NCBI GenBank assembly: GCA_023548195.1
Contig: JAJHZJ010000009.1
Coordinates: 3,364,501 to 3,428,500, forward strand
Length of the DNA stretch: 64,000 nt
DNA from: Bettongia penicillata ogilbyi
Lineage: Eukaryota > Chordata > Mammalia > Diprotodontia > Potoroidae
Reading direction: 5' to 3'
The notes beneath the pieces were generated by a model. The model was not told the DNA's origin, did no database searches, and saw only the letters and a program-made list of their open reading frames with translations. A program made the translations under genes and the position numbers. Below, piece after piece: positions 52,425-63,025 of the stretch. How positions within the stretch are numbered: the stretch's first letter is position 1; each line of letters begins with the position of its first letter.

Positions 52425-53000
52425 CAAGTTGAGTCAACAAGTATTTATTAAATATTTATGATGTGCCAGGCATTGTGCTAAGTGCTGGGAATATAAATAA
52501 AAACAAAAAAAGAAACTACCCTCAAGAAATTTTCATTCTAATTGGGGGAAATAATACATAAACGGAAGCTGAAAAGCAGGAAGGAGGGGTTCCCATGTGG
52601 GGGCATGATAGAAGTTCACAGAGTCAGGAGAGGAAGCCAGAGAGGGATGGAGAAATAGCTAACTTGGGCATTTTCCTTAAAATAGAGGCTCTGGGAAGAC
52701 CATGCAATCAGAGGAAAGGGTCACAGGGGTAGAATAAACTTCCAGGGTAAGAAGGCTCTAGAAGGAAGTTCAGAGAGTCAAGAATGGAGCCCAGAGTATA
52801 TACCTGTTACATACCCAGCATTGTACCAGATTTATGGGCCTTCCAATCCTGTCTTTCCCTCCCAATAAGGAGGAGAGCAGTCAGTTATCATCTGTTTGGT
52901 AGGATTTAAGAGAGGGTATGTGTAAGCAAAATGATGAGATGAGACGGCAAGGGAGGGTTATCATGGACAGGTCAAAGACTTGGAGACTGAAAGTAAACAG
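52425..53000 (-). mobile_element. L2 LINE 3' region
   Basis: Complement of L2: caacaagtatttattaaatat, 'gtgccaggcattgtgctaag', tgctgggaatataaataaaaac, ctcaagaaattttcattctaattgggg. The portion after 52700 is weaker. Confidence 0.82.
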
Positions 53001-53004
53001 GACA

Positions 53005-53600
53005 CATCTTTCAGCCACTAGAAGCTTCACCTAAAGACCTCAATGTTAAAGACAGAGGGAGAGCCAAAGCATGCAAGACAGCACCAGTAATTGCGGGAGT
53101 TGTCAGTCCTGTCCTTTCCTATACCCCTGCTTCAGGAACAATGATCTAGCCACGTTGGGAAGTCTTTGGAGTCCCTTGCCAATGACAGAACATCAAGTAG
53201 AAACTTACCAACCATCAAACACTTTAGTTCCCACTACATCCTGAGTAGATGCCCCATGCCACAAGGAAGAAGAGCTGAGTGCTGGATCTAAGTTTCCAAG
53301 TCTTTGCCTAACAATCAGCCCTACTAGGTAGCATCAGTCACATATCAACTGGAGACTGTGTTCTGTTTCCTACAGATGGGAGATGGAGATCTGAAACAGA
53401 TTCTTTTGCTTTCTTGTAGAGGGTAACTAAAGAAAACATAGGGAACTAAAGAAAACAAACTATGCTTTTCCTAGCTCTCTTAGATAGGGAACTAAAGAAA
53501 ACAAACTATGCTTTTCCTAGCTCTCTTAGATCAGAGTAGCCTATGTTCTGTCTGGGCTATCTCAGTGAAGGAGTCTTGGCTCATGGGACCATGAATTCAG
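53005..53600. other. unassigned sequence containing a tandem duplication
   Basis: No gene. It holds the 46-base tandem duplication described separately. Confidence 0.45.
53439..53530. repeat. perfect 46-bp tandem duplication
   Basis: 53439-53484 and 53485-53530 are identical; each starts TAGGGAACTAAAG and ends CTCTCTTAGA. A partial, slightly changed third start (gggtaactaaagaaaaca) precedes them at 53421-53438. Confidence 0.97.
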
Positions 53601-54040
53601 TGCTAGAAAGTACTTTGGAGGTCATCTACTCCAGTCCCAGTATTATTTTTATTGCAACTTTGTGGAGAGTAAAGCACTAAATAGAGTTAAGTATATTCTG
53701 TCTTATCCTATAGGAAGATAACTACACTATTCCAAAGTTACACAAGTAGTATTTAGGAAAATATAGCAAGTTTAGGGAAGAAATGGGGTTTTATCAGCTT
53801 AATGGGGTTTGGAGCTGACGATGATTGGGTAAACTTGACTTAAAAGATTAGAAAAGTATAGATTTACAGTTGGAATGAATCTTAGAAGTTTTCAGACCCA
53901 ACCTCCCTGCTGAAGGGAAACCGAAACAGAAAGATTAATCCTCAAATCAGACTTTATCATTATCAAATGGAAGATCCAAGCTTTGAACTCAGGTTCTGAC
54001 TATAAATTCAATTCTCTTTCCACTACACCATGTATCTTAC
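53600..54040 (-). mobile_element. two MIR-related SINEs, worn
   Basis: First (53600-53760): gaattcagtgctagaaagtactttggaggtcatctactcc. Second (53855-54040): 'cagttggaatgaatcttaga', agacccaacctccctgctg, gctttgaactcaggttctgac, TTCTCTTTCCACTACACC. Confidence 0.7.
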
Positions 54041-54179
54041 TTTCACCACACTCCCTAGAAGGATGAATTGACTCCATCACCCAGAAAGAGGCAGATCTGG
54101 GAGATTGAAAGTCAATCATTCTTTGACAACCATAGAGGCTGGATACCCCTCTGGCATTTCTGCTCCATGAACTGAGGCA

Positions 54180-54275
54180 CCATTACCACCAGGTGGAGTG
54201 CAGGATACCCAACTCCTGATCTTTCCGGGTGGATAGGATTAGGTTAGTATGTAGCAGTGCCATCTGGTGGTTAAA
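54180..54275. promoter_or_regulatory. convergent pair of CTCF-like motifs
   Basis: Plus-strand CCACCAGGTGGAG (54186-54198) and minus-strand CCACCAGATGGCACT (54256-54270) are 57 bases apart and point toward each other. The second fits the CTCF core well; the first also contains an E-box CAGGTG. Surroundings are repeat-free. Binding is inference. Confidence 0.45.
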
Positions 54276-54279
54276 AGGC

Positions 54280-55745
54280 ACAAATCACTATTCCATCTCC
54301 CATTTAGAGAACTTTGACCTTCTTTTTGGCTCTCAACCAACTTGTTTCAGAAATGTACCATTCAAGAGGCAGCCCTCAGTCCTGGCAGGTTCAGTTATTT
54401 CAAGCCAGAAATGCTTACCTTGGTCAGAAATTCAGGCCACGCTTTTCCTATATTGAAAGATCTTTTCAGTGGGCCCTATCTGATACCAAAGTGTAACTAT
54501 AGTTTTTCTGCACCATTGATAATAATGTGAGTTACTCTGGATAGACCATGTTAGGGACAAGACAACCCCTCTGAATTTGTTGGGCTTGAGAAAGGCTTAT
54601 GCTTGGGGTGATGGAGCATGGGTCTGGGTCATTGTTCTTTTCTGGAGTAAAGAAGGAAAGGAACAGTAATTGTTCAGAGAAGTTATTCTAGTGGTAGCAG
54701 TTTCAGATAGTTAAGAGGAAAAGAGGGTGCTCTAGATGGCCAATTGAGGAGTTTGGGGGCTTGATGGGGTTTTGGGCTATCTTACAAATCACAAACGTAA
54801 GCAACTACTGACTTCACTTGTGCATAGGGGTAGAGCAATCTCTATATCCCTGTGCATGTGCAGAGATAGACGGATAAGTGGAGAGATAGTTAATGGATAT
54901 ATAAACAAATAAATAAGTAGGTGAATGAATGAATCTAGGTAAAGAAATCACCTTCCCCCTTCCACCCACACCTGCACTCTTGTGCAGAGAAATAAAACCA
55001 GAATGACTCCTCAAGGGACTGTCTTGCCTGATTCCCTGAGGCCCAAACCCAGTGGGCAGCCTTTGAAAGCTCATATAACAAGTTATCATGTCCCTTGTTT
55101 TTATTCTATTTTCCCCTCAGGGGAAGACATGAGGGGAGTGGGGGGAAGGGTAGCCTTACTCTCAATAGAAATGAGTCAGTTTCCAGAGAAGAAACCTCAG
55201 CCAGAGCCACATCTCAAAAGAGGCCCAACATCGTCACCACTCCCCACAAACCACTTCCTTCCAGATTCCTGGCAATGGCCATCGCTGGGTTGGAGCCAAT
55301 CACATTGAGCAGGGGGTGGGGCTTTCCACTGCTGTATCAGAAGTGAGCCCCAGATTCACTCTTTCCAGACCTGTGCCCTTGAAGCTGCTCTTTGGAGAGC
55401 TAAGCATCTGTCTTCTTGTGGCTGCTATGAAATTCTGACCCATCCCATGGGGCCATGGGTAGGGCCTAGGTCACCTCCACTCCCTGGATAGGAACCCCAA
55501 ACAAGAAAATCGAGTCTTGTCTATTCATGTCCTCTGCCAAATTACTTGTCTGTAGGCTCTTTCTTGTCTGCCCACATCAGTGTTTCTGTCTTATATGGTG
55601 AACTCTAAGGGTTGGGTGGGGACCAGGTCCCCATAGCACCCATTACCCCAAGCAAGTACCTACGAGTGATTAAGAAATGAGTGATTATGGTGGTAGTGGC
55701 CATGATGTAGATAAACTTGTTTAAAGTTTGATGGGGTGGTGGCTT
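54280..55745. other. repeat-poor intergenic sequence
   Basis: About 1.5 kb without recognisable repeat or gene. A 108-codon frame (54982-55308) is unsupported. Near 55294-55327 there is a CCAAT, a GGGGGTGGGG GC-box and GGGGCTTTCC (NF-kappaB-like). Confidence 0.45.
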
Positions 55746-55749
55746 CCAT

Positions 55750-55970
55750 CTAGCCAGATAATAATAGCTCATACTTATGTAGCTTTTTGAGGCCTACTGA
55801 ACACATCATTATCTAATCTGAAATTCACAAAAAAGTTAGTACAAAAATTATTGTCCTTGTTTGAGAGGGGAGGAAACTGAAGTTCCGAGAGGTTCATCAG
55901 CTTTCTCGTGGTCACACAGATACCTACAGAAGTGCCAAGATTTCAGTCTGAGCCTTCAGGTACCTACTTC
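55750..55970 (-). mobile_element. MIR/THER1-type SINE
   Basis: Reverse: ataataatagctcatacttatgtag, GGAGGAAACTGAAGTTCCGAGAGGTTC, TCGTGGTCACACAGATACC. The head is worn. Confidence 0.8.
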
Positions 55971-56069
55971 AAAGACTCCTCCACAGCATGCTGCTTCTCT
56001 AGGGGTGCCTGTTTCATAAGCTCTAGATTTAGAGCAAGAAAGGCCCTTAAAGGCCATATAGCAAAAAAG

Positions 56070-56335
56070 AGGAAGGACATAAACATTTATTAAGCATCTA
56101 CTATATACCAGGTACTATCTTAAACACTATACAAATATTATTTCACTTGATCTCCCAACAACCCTGGGAGTGACGTGCTATTATTATCTTTATTTTGTAG
56201 TGGAAACTGAGACAGATGGCAGTTAAGTGACTTGTCCAGGTTTACACAGCTAGTAAGAGTTAGAGGTTGAATTTGAATCCAGAAACTCTGAATTCAGAGC
56301 CAGCTCTCCTACAATACCACATTGTGTCACAACCA
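56070..56335 (-). mobile_element. MIR/THER1-type CORE-SINE
   Basis: Reverse, nearly complete: 'aacatttattaagcatctac', tataccaggtactatctt, TTTCACTTGATCTCCCAACAACCC, TTTGTAGTGGAAACTGAGAC, AAGTGACTTGTCCAGGTTTACACAGC. Confidence 0.87.
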
Positions 56336-56420
56336 GACTTCATTTTACAAATGAATACACTGAGACTCAGAGGTAGGTGTCTTGCCCCAAGGTCACACAA
56401 GGAGGTGACAGAGATGGGGT
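56336..56420 (-). mobile_element. MIR-type SINE core fragment
   Basis: Reverse: tcattttacaaatgaatacactgagactcag, gtcttgccccaaggtcacac. Tandem with the previous copy. Confidence 0.7.
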
Positions 56421-56454
56421 AAAATGGGAACAGTTTGGTTCAGAAGCTTCATCT

Positions 56455-56720
56455 TTGATAGGTAGAATAACAAAGTGTAGTAGTTGGGGAATAAGCAAGA
56501 TGTGAGTTCAAAACCCATCTCTGACCCTTACTACCTGTGTAACTCTGGACACATCACTTAACTTTACTGTGCCTCTGCTTCTTCATAACTAAAATGAAAA
56601 AGAAGAGAGAGCTTATCTCATAGGATTGTGGTTAGATTCAAATGAGTTAATGTATAAAAAATGCTTTGTAGATCTGAAAACGCTATCTAAATGTAAGCTG
56701 TTATTTTTATTAATGCCATA
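56455..56720 (+). mobile_element. MIR/THER1-type SINE
   Basis: Sense: gtgagttcaaaacccatctctgacc, gtgtaactctggacacatcac, 'tcttcataactaaaatgaaa', ctcataggattgtggttagattcaaatgag, atgctttgtagatctgaaaacgc. Confidence 0.85.
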
Positions 56721-57700
56721 TGACCTCAGTGGGATCTAGAAACCCATGAAGTATCCTGAACTCAGCCTTTGCCTTCGTCCAAGACGGAAACATCAAATAC
56801 CTGTTATAGACCAGACTTAGAATATTAAATACTCTGTTACTCAGCTACATACAAAGGGAAAAACCAGTTCTCTCAAAGAGAGAAAGGCTGACCCTAAGGT
56901 CATCCCAGAAACTAGGAACTCAGGGCACCTCCACCACTCCTCTTCCCCCTCCTACCTCAGTTCCCAAGGAGAAGGTGTGTTAGTCATTTTTTGAAGGTTA
57001 CAGTTTGATTCAAAGGAAGCAAATCTAATGAGAGATCCATAATCCTCTCACACCCAGACAGCTGCTGAGAGAATACACCAGAAAAGATACTTTGGTTAAT
57101 GACTCTGGAATTTGTGCCCTGTAGGAGAAAGGAAGAAGTTGCATTTGCCCTCTTTCCAGTCAAGCTACAAGACTGAGTGATTCATTTCCCATCTCCCTCC
57201 CCCTAAAACATGATATAAATAAGAACAGATATTAAGTCTTTGTTTCCACAGACTCATGATGAAGTAAAGAACGTAGGACTAAGGTTGAAAATGTTGGAGT
57301 TAAAGGTTAGCAAATCAGGAATTAGCAGGAGATTAATTTCATTTTCTCTGGGGTTAGCAGGATCCTGTATGCTAAAGATAGGATTAAAGCTAGATTCATT
57401 TCCCATTTCAGGAGGCTGCTGTAAGCCCCATGGGGATTCACAGGTTACCAGCTATTTCAGAAATGGCAATACCCATTTCAGTGATGACATGGGAAAACAT
57501 TGAGGTCACTGAGGCCATTTTTTAGGATCACACCCTTCTATACAAATCAGCTCAAGAGAAGAACCATCCTGGCATCATGAAGGTAATCCTAATGTGCTAC
57601 AATTTATGCAGTGGCTACATTCCTGCAAAATTGTGTATAAATCAATTTTTCCTCCATTTGAACAAAGTAGAAGTGATTGTCTACTTTTATAAAAATTGAG
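56720..57700. other. unassigned intergenic sequence
   Basis: No repeat or gene recognised over ~1 kb. An 87-codon open frame (57240-57503) lacks any supporting signal. Confidence 0.45.
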
Positions 57701-57734
57701 GTAAATAGACTTGTGAACCAAAAAGCCCTTTTCT

Positions 57735-57962
57735 TTTTCAAAATTAATTGCATTTTTCAATTAGCAGCATTTATTTTCTGTCCCTCTCACCTCTTCCCCT
57801 ACCCTCATGAAAAAAAAAAAGGCAAAAACAAGTATGTACAGTAAAGCAAAACAAATTCCCACGTTGGTTCAGGCCCAAAAATCTGTATCTCTTTCTACAA
57901 CTTGAATCTATCACCTCTCTGTCAGGAGATAGGTAGGGAGTTTCATCTGGAACCATGGCTTA
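57735..57962 (-). mobile_element. L1 LINE 3' fragment (older subfamily), antisense
   Basis: Complement of an older marsupial L1 end: 'ttcaattagcagcatttatt', the AAAAAAAAAAAAGGC run near 57810, agcaaaacaaattcccacgttgg, atctatcacctctctgtcaggag. Confidence 0.75.
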
Positions 57963-57964
57963 AA

Positions 57965-58370
57965 AGACTCATTTCCTAAAGTGACAAATCCCTACCCTGC
58001 CCCAATTTATTTTGTGAGTGCAAACTTTCATAAAGGTGTTTTTCTTAAAGTGGAGGGTGTTCATACATACATGGTACTTTTCTGGGCTATCCTCTGCCCC
58101 CAAATCAGACAGCCCACATCAGAGGAGCCAATCCAGAGGCCTTGACCAGTAGCCTACTTTTTATGTTCAGTCGTCCCCTCCCACTTGGCCACCACAAGGC
58201 CTCTACCTAAACTAAAATAAAGGCTGGAAACAGAGAAAGTGGTCATTGGGTCAGAAACATAAACAGGTCTCTAAGCCACAACCTACCACCAAGAGATAAG
58301 TCAGAGATATTTCTTACTCTGCTGTAGCAAGCCAAAATGGCCTGGAGGCTTACACCTTCTACACACAGGC
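57965..58370. other. unassigned intergenic sequence
   Basis: No gene or repeat recognised before the CA microsatellite. Confidence 0.4.
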
Positions 58371-58375
58371 ATGCA

Positions 58376-58418
58376 CATGCACACACACACATAAACACAC
58401 CACACACACACACACATA

Positions 58419-58449
<31 letters not shown>
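58376..58449. repeat. (CA)n microsatellite, compound
   Basis: Three CA runs separated by ataa and atac; the last is 15 units (58420-58449). Confidence 0.95.
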
Positions 58450-58452
<3 letters not shown>

Positions 58453-59290
58453 CCCTCTTATTCTCCCAAGCCCTATTTTCTGCCACATTCCCTACAGGGA
58501 AAGCTCCTGGCAACATTAAGATGAGCAAGTGAGGGTCCAGGGCTCAGCCAAACCTCTAATAACAGGCTGCTCCAGCTGCTTGCTATTCTAACTGTTAGGA
58601 GACTGACCACAGAGATTTAGGCCTTAAAAAAAAAGGCTAGTTTTGCTTCCCAACTTGAGTCTCTCCAGACCGTAGCATGGCGTGGGTGGGGAACGAGGAG
58701 GGTGTCTTCATGCTCAGGCCTCCAGCCAGGGGCAGGGATTCAGTGCTGGCCAGGCTCTCAGCTGCTGGGTCCAGGCAGGCCTTGTCTATTTGATTCCCTC
58801 TTCCATAATCTGGAAATATTCTTCTGTCTGCCCCACCACCCCAGATTCCTGCTCCTCTTTCCCTACAGGTCCCCCTATATTTCAAATCAACATAGCTTTC
58901 CTTAGCGCCTACTATTTATAAGGAACTTCAGGATAGAATGGATACTCCATTTATTCACATTTAGCTATATTATTCCTTTGTGAATCAACTTTGAATCTTT
59001 GCCACAGAGCTGTGTGTATGTGTGTCTGTGTGTGTGTGTGTCTGTGTCTGCCTGTGTGTGTATGTGTTTAAAAGAAAAAATATTCAGAAGGCAGACTTGG
59101 AGTTTCCTAAAGATAAGGGATGGTCTTCTTTAAGGAACAGTCCCTCCTCAGACCAGGAATTTTTCTACAGCTGATATCTTTATCTTTTCTATCAAACTAG
59201 GGACTCTCTAGGACAGAGTACTCTCCAACATCATTTTTTCTTCCTTCCTTATAGCTGTCTATACTCGACTTGCAATGGATGCTCAATGCA
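58450..59290. other. unassigned sequence with (TG)n
   Basis: No gene. A TG-rich alternating stretch occupies 59011-59067. Overlapping open frames around 58637-58921 on both strands have no recognisable motif. Confidence 0.45.
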
Positions 59291-59294
59291 TGGC

Positions 59295-59805
59295 ATAGAC
59301 TGCTTCAATAGATCAAGTTTTTACTAAGCACCTATTATGTACCAGGGCCTCTGGTTTACAAAGACAAAAATGAAAGCATCCCTGCCACCTAGGAGTTCAC
59401 ATTGAATTGAGGAAAACACATGTCACATGAAATATATAGAAAGATTAAATTTTGAGAGTGAAGCACTCTAGCTGGAAGAATCAGGAAAGGCTTCATGGAG
59501 GAGACAGCATGTGAGCTGAGCTTGGAAGGAGAGAAGAGATCCTAAAAAGTGGGGGTAAGGAGGAATGAATTCAAAGCACTGGGGAGCACAGCTTTGTCCA
59601 AAGACATGGAAACAGCAGGGGAAATGTTGTGGATAAGAAACAGCTAGAAGGCCTGTTTGATTGAATTTCATCATGCATAAAGGGAAGTGGCATATGATCA
59701 GTTCTGAAAGGTAGTTCACAGCCAGATTGGGAAGGGTTTTCCATGCTAAACAGAAGAGTCTTTATTCAGTCCTAAAAGTAATAGGGAACCATTGAAGTTT
59801 ATTGA
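59295..59805 (-). mobile_element. L2 LINE 3' half (~0.5 kb)
   Basis: Complement of L2: 'tttactaagcacctattatg', taccagggcctctgg, aggcttcatggaggagac, gctgagcttggaaggag, atgctaaacagaagag, agtaatagggaaccattgaagtttattg. One of the clearest antisense L2 copies. Confidence 0.87.
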
Positions 59806-59809
59806 TTCA

Positions 59810-60230
59810 GGCATCTTGTGTACAAACAACAAAGGTAGATGTGGGGAAATTAGAAGTTAGGCACCAATACTCTCCCTCTGGGATAAAGGGAGACTGCGGT
59901 TCCCTGAATCTGAAGTCCTACAACATCTGAGGTTAAACCTAAGCTCATAGAAATGACATAGTGGGACCTGTGGCCTGTGAGTCATCCGTAATGGTCTTGT
60001 GGGCGCCACCACCTGCCTGCCATTTTCTTTGCCCAAGATGAGTCAGCGGATTGGCATCAGGATTGGCTAGACGAGTTATTCTATTAACGAGTATTCCCTG
60101 GGGTGTGGCATGAAATGGTTTGAGCTACAACAAGATAGCAAAGATAGTACCGGAACAGCCCAGACCCAAGAGAGGCCTGCCCAAGAGGGCCTTCTGCTAG
60201 AAATAAAGTGGACCCCAGTAAAGCTTTAAC
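59810..60230. other. repeat-poor block with promoter-like motifs
   Basis: 59975-60070 carries an AP-1/MAF-like TGAGTCAGC (60039-60047) and two inverted CCAAT boxes, ATTGG at 60050-60054 and 60062-60066. There is no CpG island and no open gene downstream. Confidence 0.35.
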
Positions 60231-60234
60231 ACTT

Positions 60235-60355
60235 GAATATTTGCAAAGTGTTTTCTTCATAGCAACGCTCTTTATTAGCATAATTTTCTAGATGAGGAAA
60301 TTCTAGACTCAGACCCAGTCCAGTGCTCTCTCCACTTATCTAGAATACCTCTCCC
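60235..60355 (-). mobile_element. MIR-type SINE fragment
   Basis: Reverse: ttgcaaagtgttttcttcatag, TAGATGAGGAAATTCTAGACTC, cccagtccagtgctctctcc. Confidence 0.6.
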
Positions 60356-60359
60356 TCCC

Positions 60360-61220
60360 AGTACACCAAACTCTCTACCCCAACACCAGAGGTCTGATTT
60401 CTACAGAGCAGCCAGAAACTAGGCAGGACATGTACACAATCTTGTCCTTGGGACGGTCTCATATATAATTAGAGCAGGCAGCCAACCATGTGGTAGAATG
60501 ATTTGAAGAATGCTGAAAGTCTCAAGGATCAAAAATCTCCTTTCCATTCTAGTGGCCAGATGATCTGAAGTTATACCATTAGAGATTCATAATCTCTATA
60601 CATTGAGATTCATTTGTTTGAGTCCTAAGACTTTTCTACCTTCAATGGTCTTCCTCATATAAATGTATCAATGAGAGGGGAGAGTAAGGGACCGAAGAGA
60701 GTGAAGGAAGGCATTCCCGAGCCCCTTATCTGCTACCTCCCTGAGGGAATGTTTGGAAAACCAGGAAAATCAGATATAAGCAAGGACCCACAGGAATAAG
60801 CTAAAAGAAGGCACATAAGTAGGAGAAAAGAAGAGAAAAGCATTAGGAGGATTCCATTTATAAACTCCATCCACTTTATATTTTCTAATGGTCTGTCCAG
60901 AATACCCTGTTTATTTGACAATATCTTGACTTTAATGGGGAAAAAAAAGGAACAAAAGTAGCCCTAATGCCCTAGAGCTTGGATCCTCTGGATTTTCCAA
61001 GCCTGATTTGAGGAGCCTAGAACCTACATTTAAACTGCTTTCTCCTGGAAGCAATACAGTAGACCTGTGTTTACATACAACTGCCAAAGATGAAGAAACA
61101 GTGTCAACTGAAAGGGAGTACAATTACCAAAATTGCTAAATCAGGGCCTTGTTTATACTTCAATTCTGAAGAGTGATTTTTTAACCGGAGACCTCAGGGT
61201 TGAGGTAGGGTTGGGTGGGG
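60360..61220. other. unassigned intergenic sequence
   Basis: No gene or repeat recognised. Confidence 0.45.
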
Positions 61221-61230
61221 CACACTATAC

Positions 61231-61376
61231 CAGGGATGGGGAATCTGCAGTCTCGACGTCATATGTGGCCCTCTGGGTCCTCAAGTGTGGCCCTTGACCA
61301 AATCGCAGTCAAAGTGCCACATTTGAGGACCTAGAGGACCACACGTAGCCTCAGGGATACAGGTTCTCCACCCCTG
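61231..61376. mobile_element. palindromic hAT-type MITE (146 bp) with perfect 8-bp TSD
   Basis: Left end CAGGGATGGGGAATCTG; the complement of the right end is CAGGGGTGGAGAACCTG. The arms stay complementary for ~60 bases (TCCTCAAGTGTGGCC against its partner). It is flanked by cactatac at 61223-61230 and 61377-61384. An 8-bp duplication and CAGGG-type ends are hAT hallmarks. No coding capacity. Confidence 0.92.
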
Positions 61377-61384
61377 CACTATAC

Positions 61385-61550
61385 TAACCCTGAAAATGCA
61401 GTAGCTGAACCTACTTTACCATTTACTACCTGGGTGACACCAGGAAAGTAACAAGCTCTCTGGATTTCAGTTTCTACATTTGTAAAACTAAGGGATTGGA
61501 TCTGGTGACTTTTAAGGTCCCCTCCAACTCATAATCTATGGTTTTCAGTA
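61385..61550 (+). mobile_element. MIR-type SINE
   Basis: Sense: atttactacctgggtgacacc, TCTGGATTTCAGTTTCTACATTTGTAAAAC, 'ctggtgacttttaaggtccc'. The head is partly replaced by the MITE boundary. Confidence 0.8.
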
Positions 61551-61629
61551 GCTCCAGGTTGGAAAATGGTACAATGCAAAATTCTAACACATAGGGGAAA
61601 ATTCAAAATACTTTTTCATCTAACCCATC

Positions 61630-61920
61630 AGCATTGATGTCACTTAAACAAGCTTCCTTCAAGTGTCAACTAAAGTCCCATCTTTTGCAAGAAGTCTTTC
61701 CCAGTCCTCATTAATCTTAGTGCCTTTCCTCTGAGGTTATCTCTACTTTATCCTGTATATATCTTTTTGGAACATGGTTGTTTTCATGTTGTCTCTTCTC
61801 AGAAGACTTTGAGTTCCTTGAGAGTATGGACTGTTGGTCATCTTTTTTTATATCTCCAACACTTGGCTTAGGGTCTGTTACATATTCAGTGGTTAATAAA
61901 TGCTTGTATACTGCTTGACA
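61630..61920 (+). mobile_element. L2 LINE 3' end
   Basis: Sense: cttccttcaagtgtcaactaaagtccc, agaagtctttcccagtcctc, 'actttgagttccttgagagt', agtggttaataaatgcttg. Confidence 0.88.
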
Positions 61921-62099
61921 GATGCCTAACTTTCATCCCTTCTAGACTACAGTCTTACATATTGCTACCCTCATGTACCCTCACACTGAGCCACCCTGGC
62001 TGATGTTTTCTCCTTTATAATGAATATTCCATCTCCCCTTCCTTTGTCTTTGCACTGGCCTCCTCCCAGTCTGGAATGCTCTCCTCACTTCGACCTCTC
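61921..62099 (+). mobile_element. L2 LINE fragment
   Basis: Sense piece with tttgtctttgcactggcctcctcccag and 'tctggaatgctctcctcact'. It belongs upstream of the 3' end, so it is a separate copy. Confidence 0.7.
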
Positions 62100-62744
62100 T
62101 CTTGGCATCCTATCATGGTGACTTTTCTTCAGTCCTCATGCTTCTTGACTTGTCTGCCCACTTTCACTCTGTTGATCACTGTCTTCTCCTGGGATACTCT
62201 CTGTCCTCTCCAAATTTTCATGACACTGATTGCTCCTCGTTCTTTTGTCTGACTGTTCTTTCCCAGCTTCTTTGCTGTATCTTCCTGTAGATTGTGCCCA
62301 CTAATCATAGGCATTCCCAAAGATCTATCCTGGGCCCTCTTCTTTTCTTACTCTGTACCATCTCACTGATATCAGCTCCCATGGATTCAATCATCTCCAT
62401 CAAGTACATTCTCATGTCTATATTACTTAACCCCAGTCTCCCTCCTGGGCTTCTCTGCCATGATCAGAACTTCCTTTTGGACATCTCCAACTCTTTGTCT
62501 TGTAGGCATCTCAAACTTAATATGTTCAAAACAAAATTCATTCTTTCAACCTCCCCATCCCAAAGTCTCTCACCTCTTCCAAAATTCCCTGTCACTCCTG
62601 AGGGAACTTCCATTCTCTCAGGCATTCAGGCTTACAACTTTAGTGTTATCTTGGACTATCCTTACTCACTGTCCATATCTAATGTACTATCAAGTCTTAT
62701 CTTTTCTGCTTTTACAGCATCTCTCTGCTCTCCACACAAATCCC
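62100..62744 (+). pseudogene. L2 reverse-transcriptase relic
   Basis: Sense L2 ORF2. At 62141-62170 the frame reads LLDLSAHFHSVDH (family LLDLSAAFDTVDH; the aspartate that should follow AAF is lost). Next is RSILGPLLF (PQGSVLGPLLF), then HLKLNMFKTKF (LKLNPDKTE-type) and YNFSVILD (NLGVILD). Two open frames (62102-62290 and 62294-62749) split at a frameshift or stop. The YADD box is degraded. Confidence 0.88.
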
Positions 62745-62803
62745 CTTAATAAAACTTGGGCTCAGTCATGAGGCCACACCCAAGGACCAAGGTCACATGC
62801 ACT
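62745..62803. mobile_element. hAT MITE half-copy
   Basis: 'ataaaacttgggctcagtca' then gaggccacacccaaggaccaaggtcacatgc matches the central and right part of the same MITE family. The terminus and duplication are missing. Confidence 0.6.
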
Positions 62804-62804
62804 T

Positions 62805-63025
62805 TGGTACATAAAGCCTTTTCTCAAATCTTCAAACAAACTTGTATTCATTTTGTATATATTCCATATGAATTTATATATGTACATGTTGTTTTCTGCC
62901 CATCAAAATATAAACTTCTTGAGGACAAGAACAGTATTGCTTTTGTCTTAGCATTCCCAGTGGTTTAACTCAGTGCCAGGCACTTAGAAGGAACCGAATC
63001 AATGTTTATTGATTCACATGCAAAA
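62805..63025 (+). mobile_element. L2 LINE 3' terminus
   Basis: Sense: 'cataaagccttttctcaaat', atataaacttcttgaggacaag, ggtttaactcagtgccaggcac, ttagaaggaaccgaatcaatgtttattg. Continues the 62100 L2 after the MITE piece. Confidence 0.82.

Noticed and set aside
58376..58449. CRISPR-like regular repeats
   Set aside because: Simple CA dinucleotides without spacers, in a vertebrate genome.
62102..62749. Two adjacent open frames as a possible two-exon gene
   Set aside because: Both match consecutive parts of L2 reverse transcriptase; the break is a mutation, not an intron.
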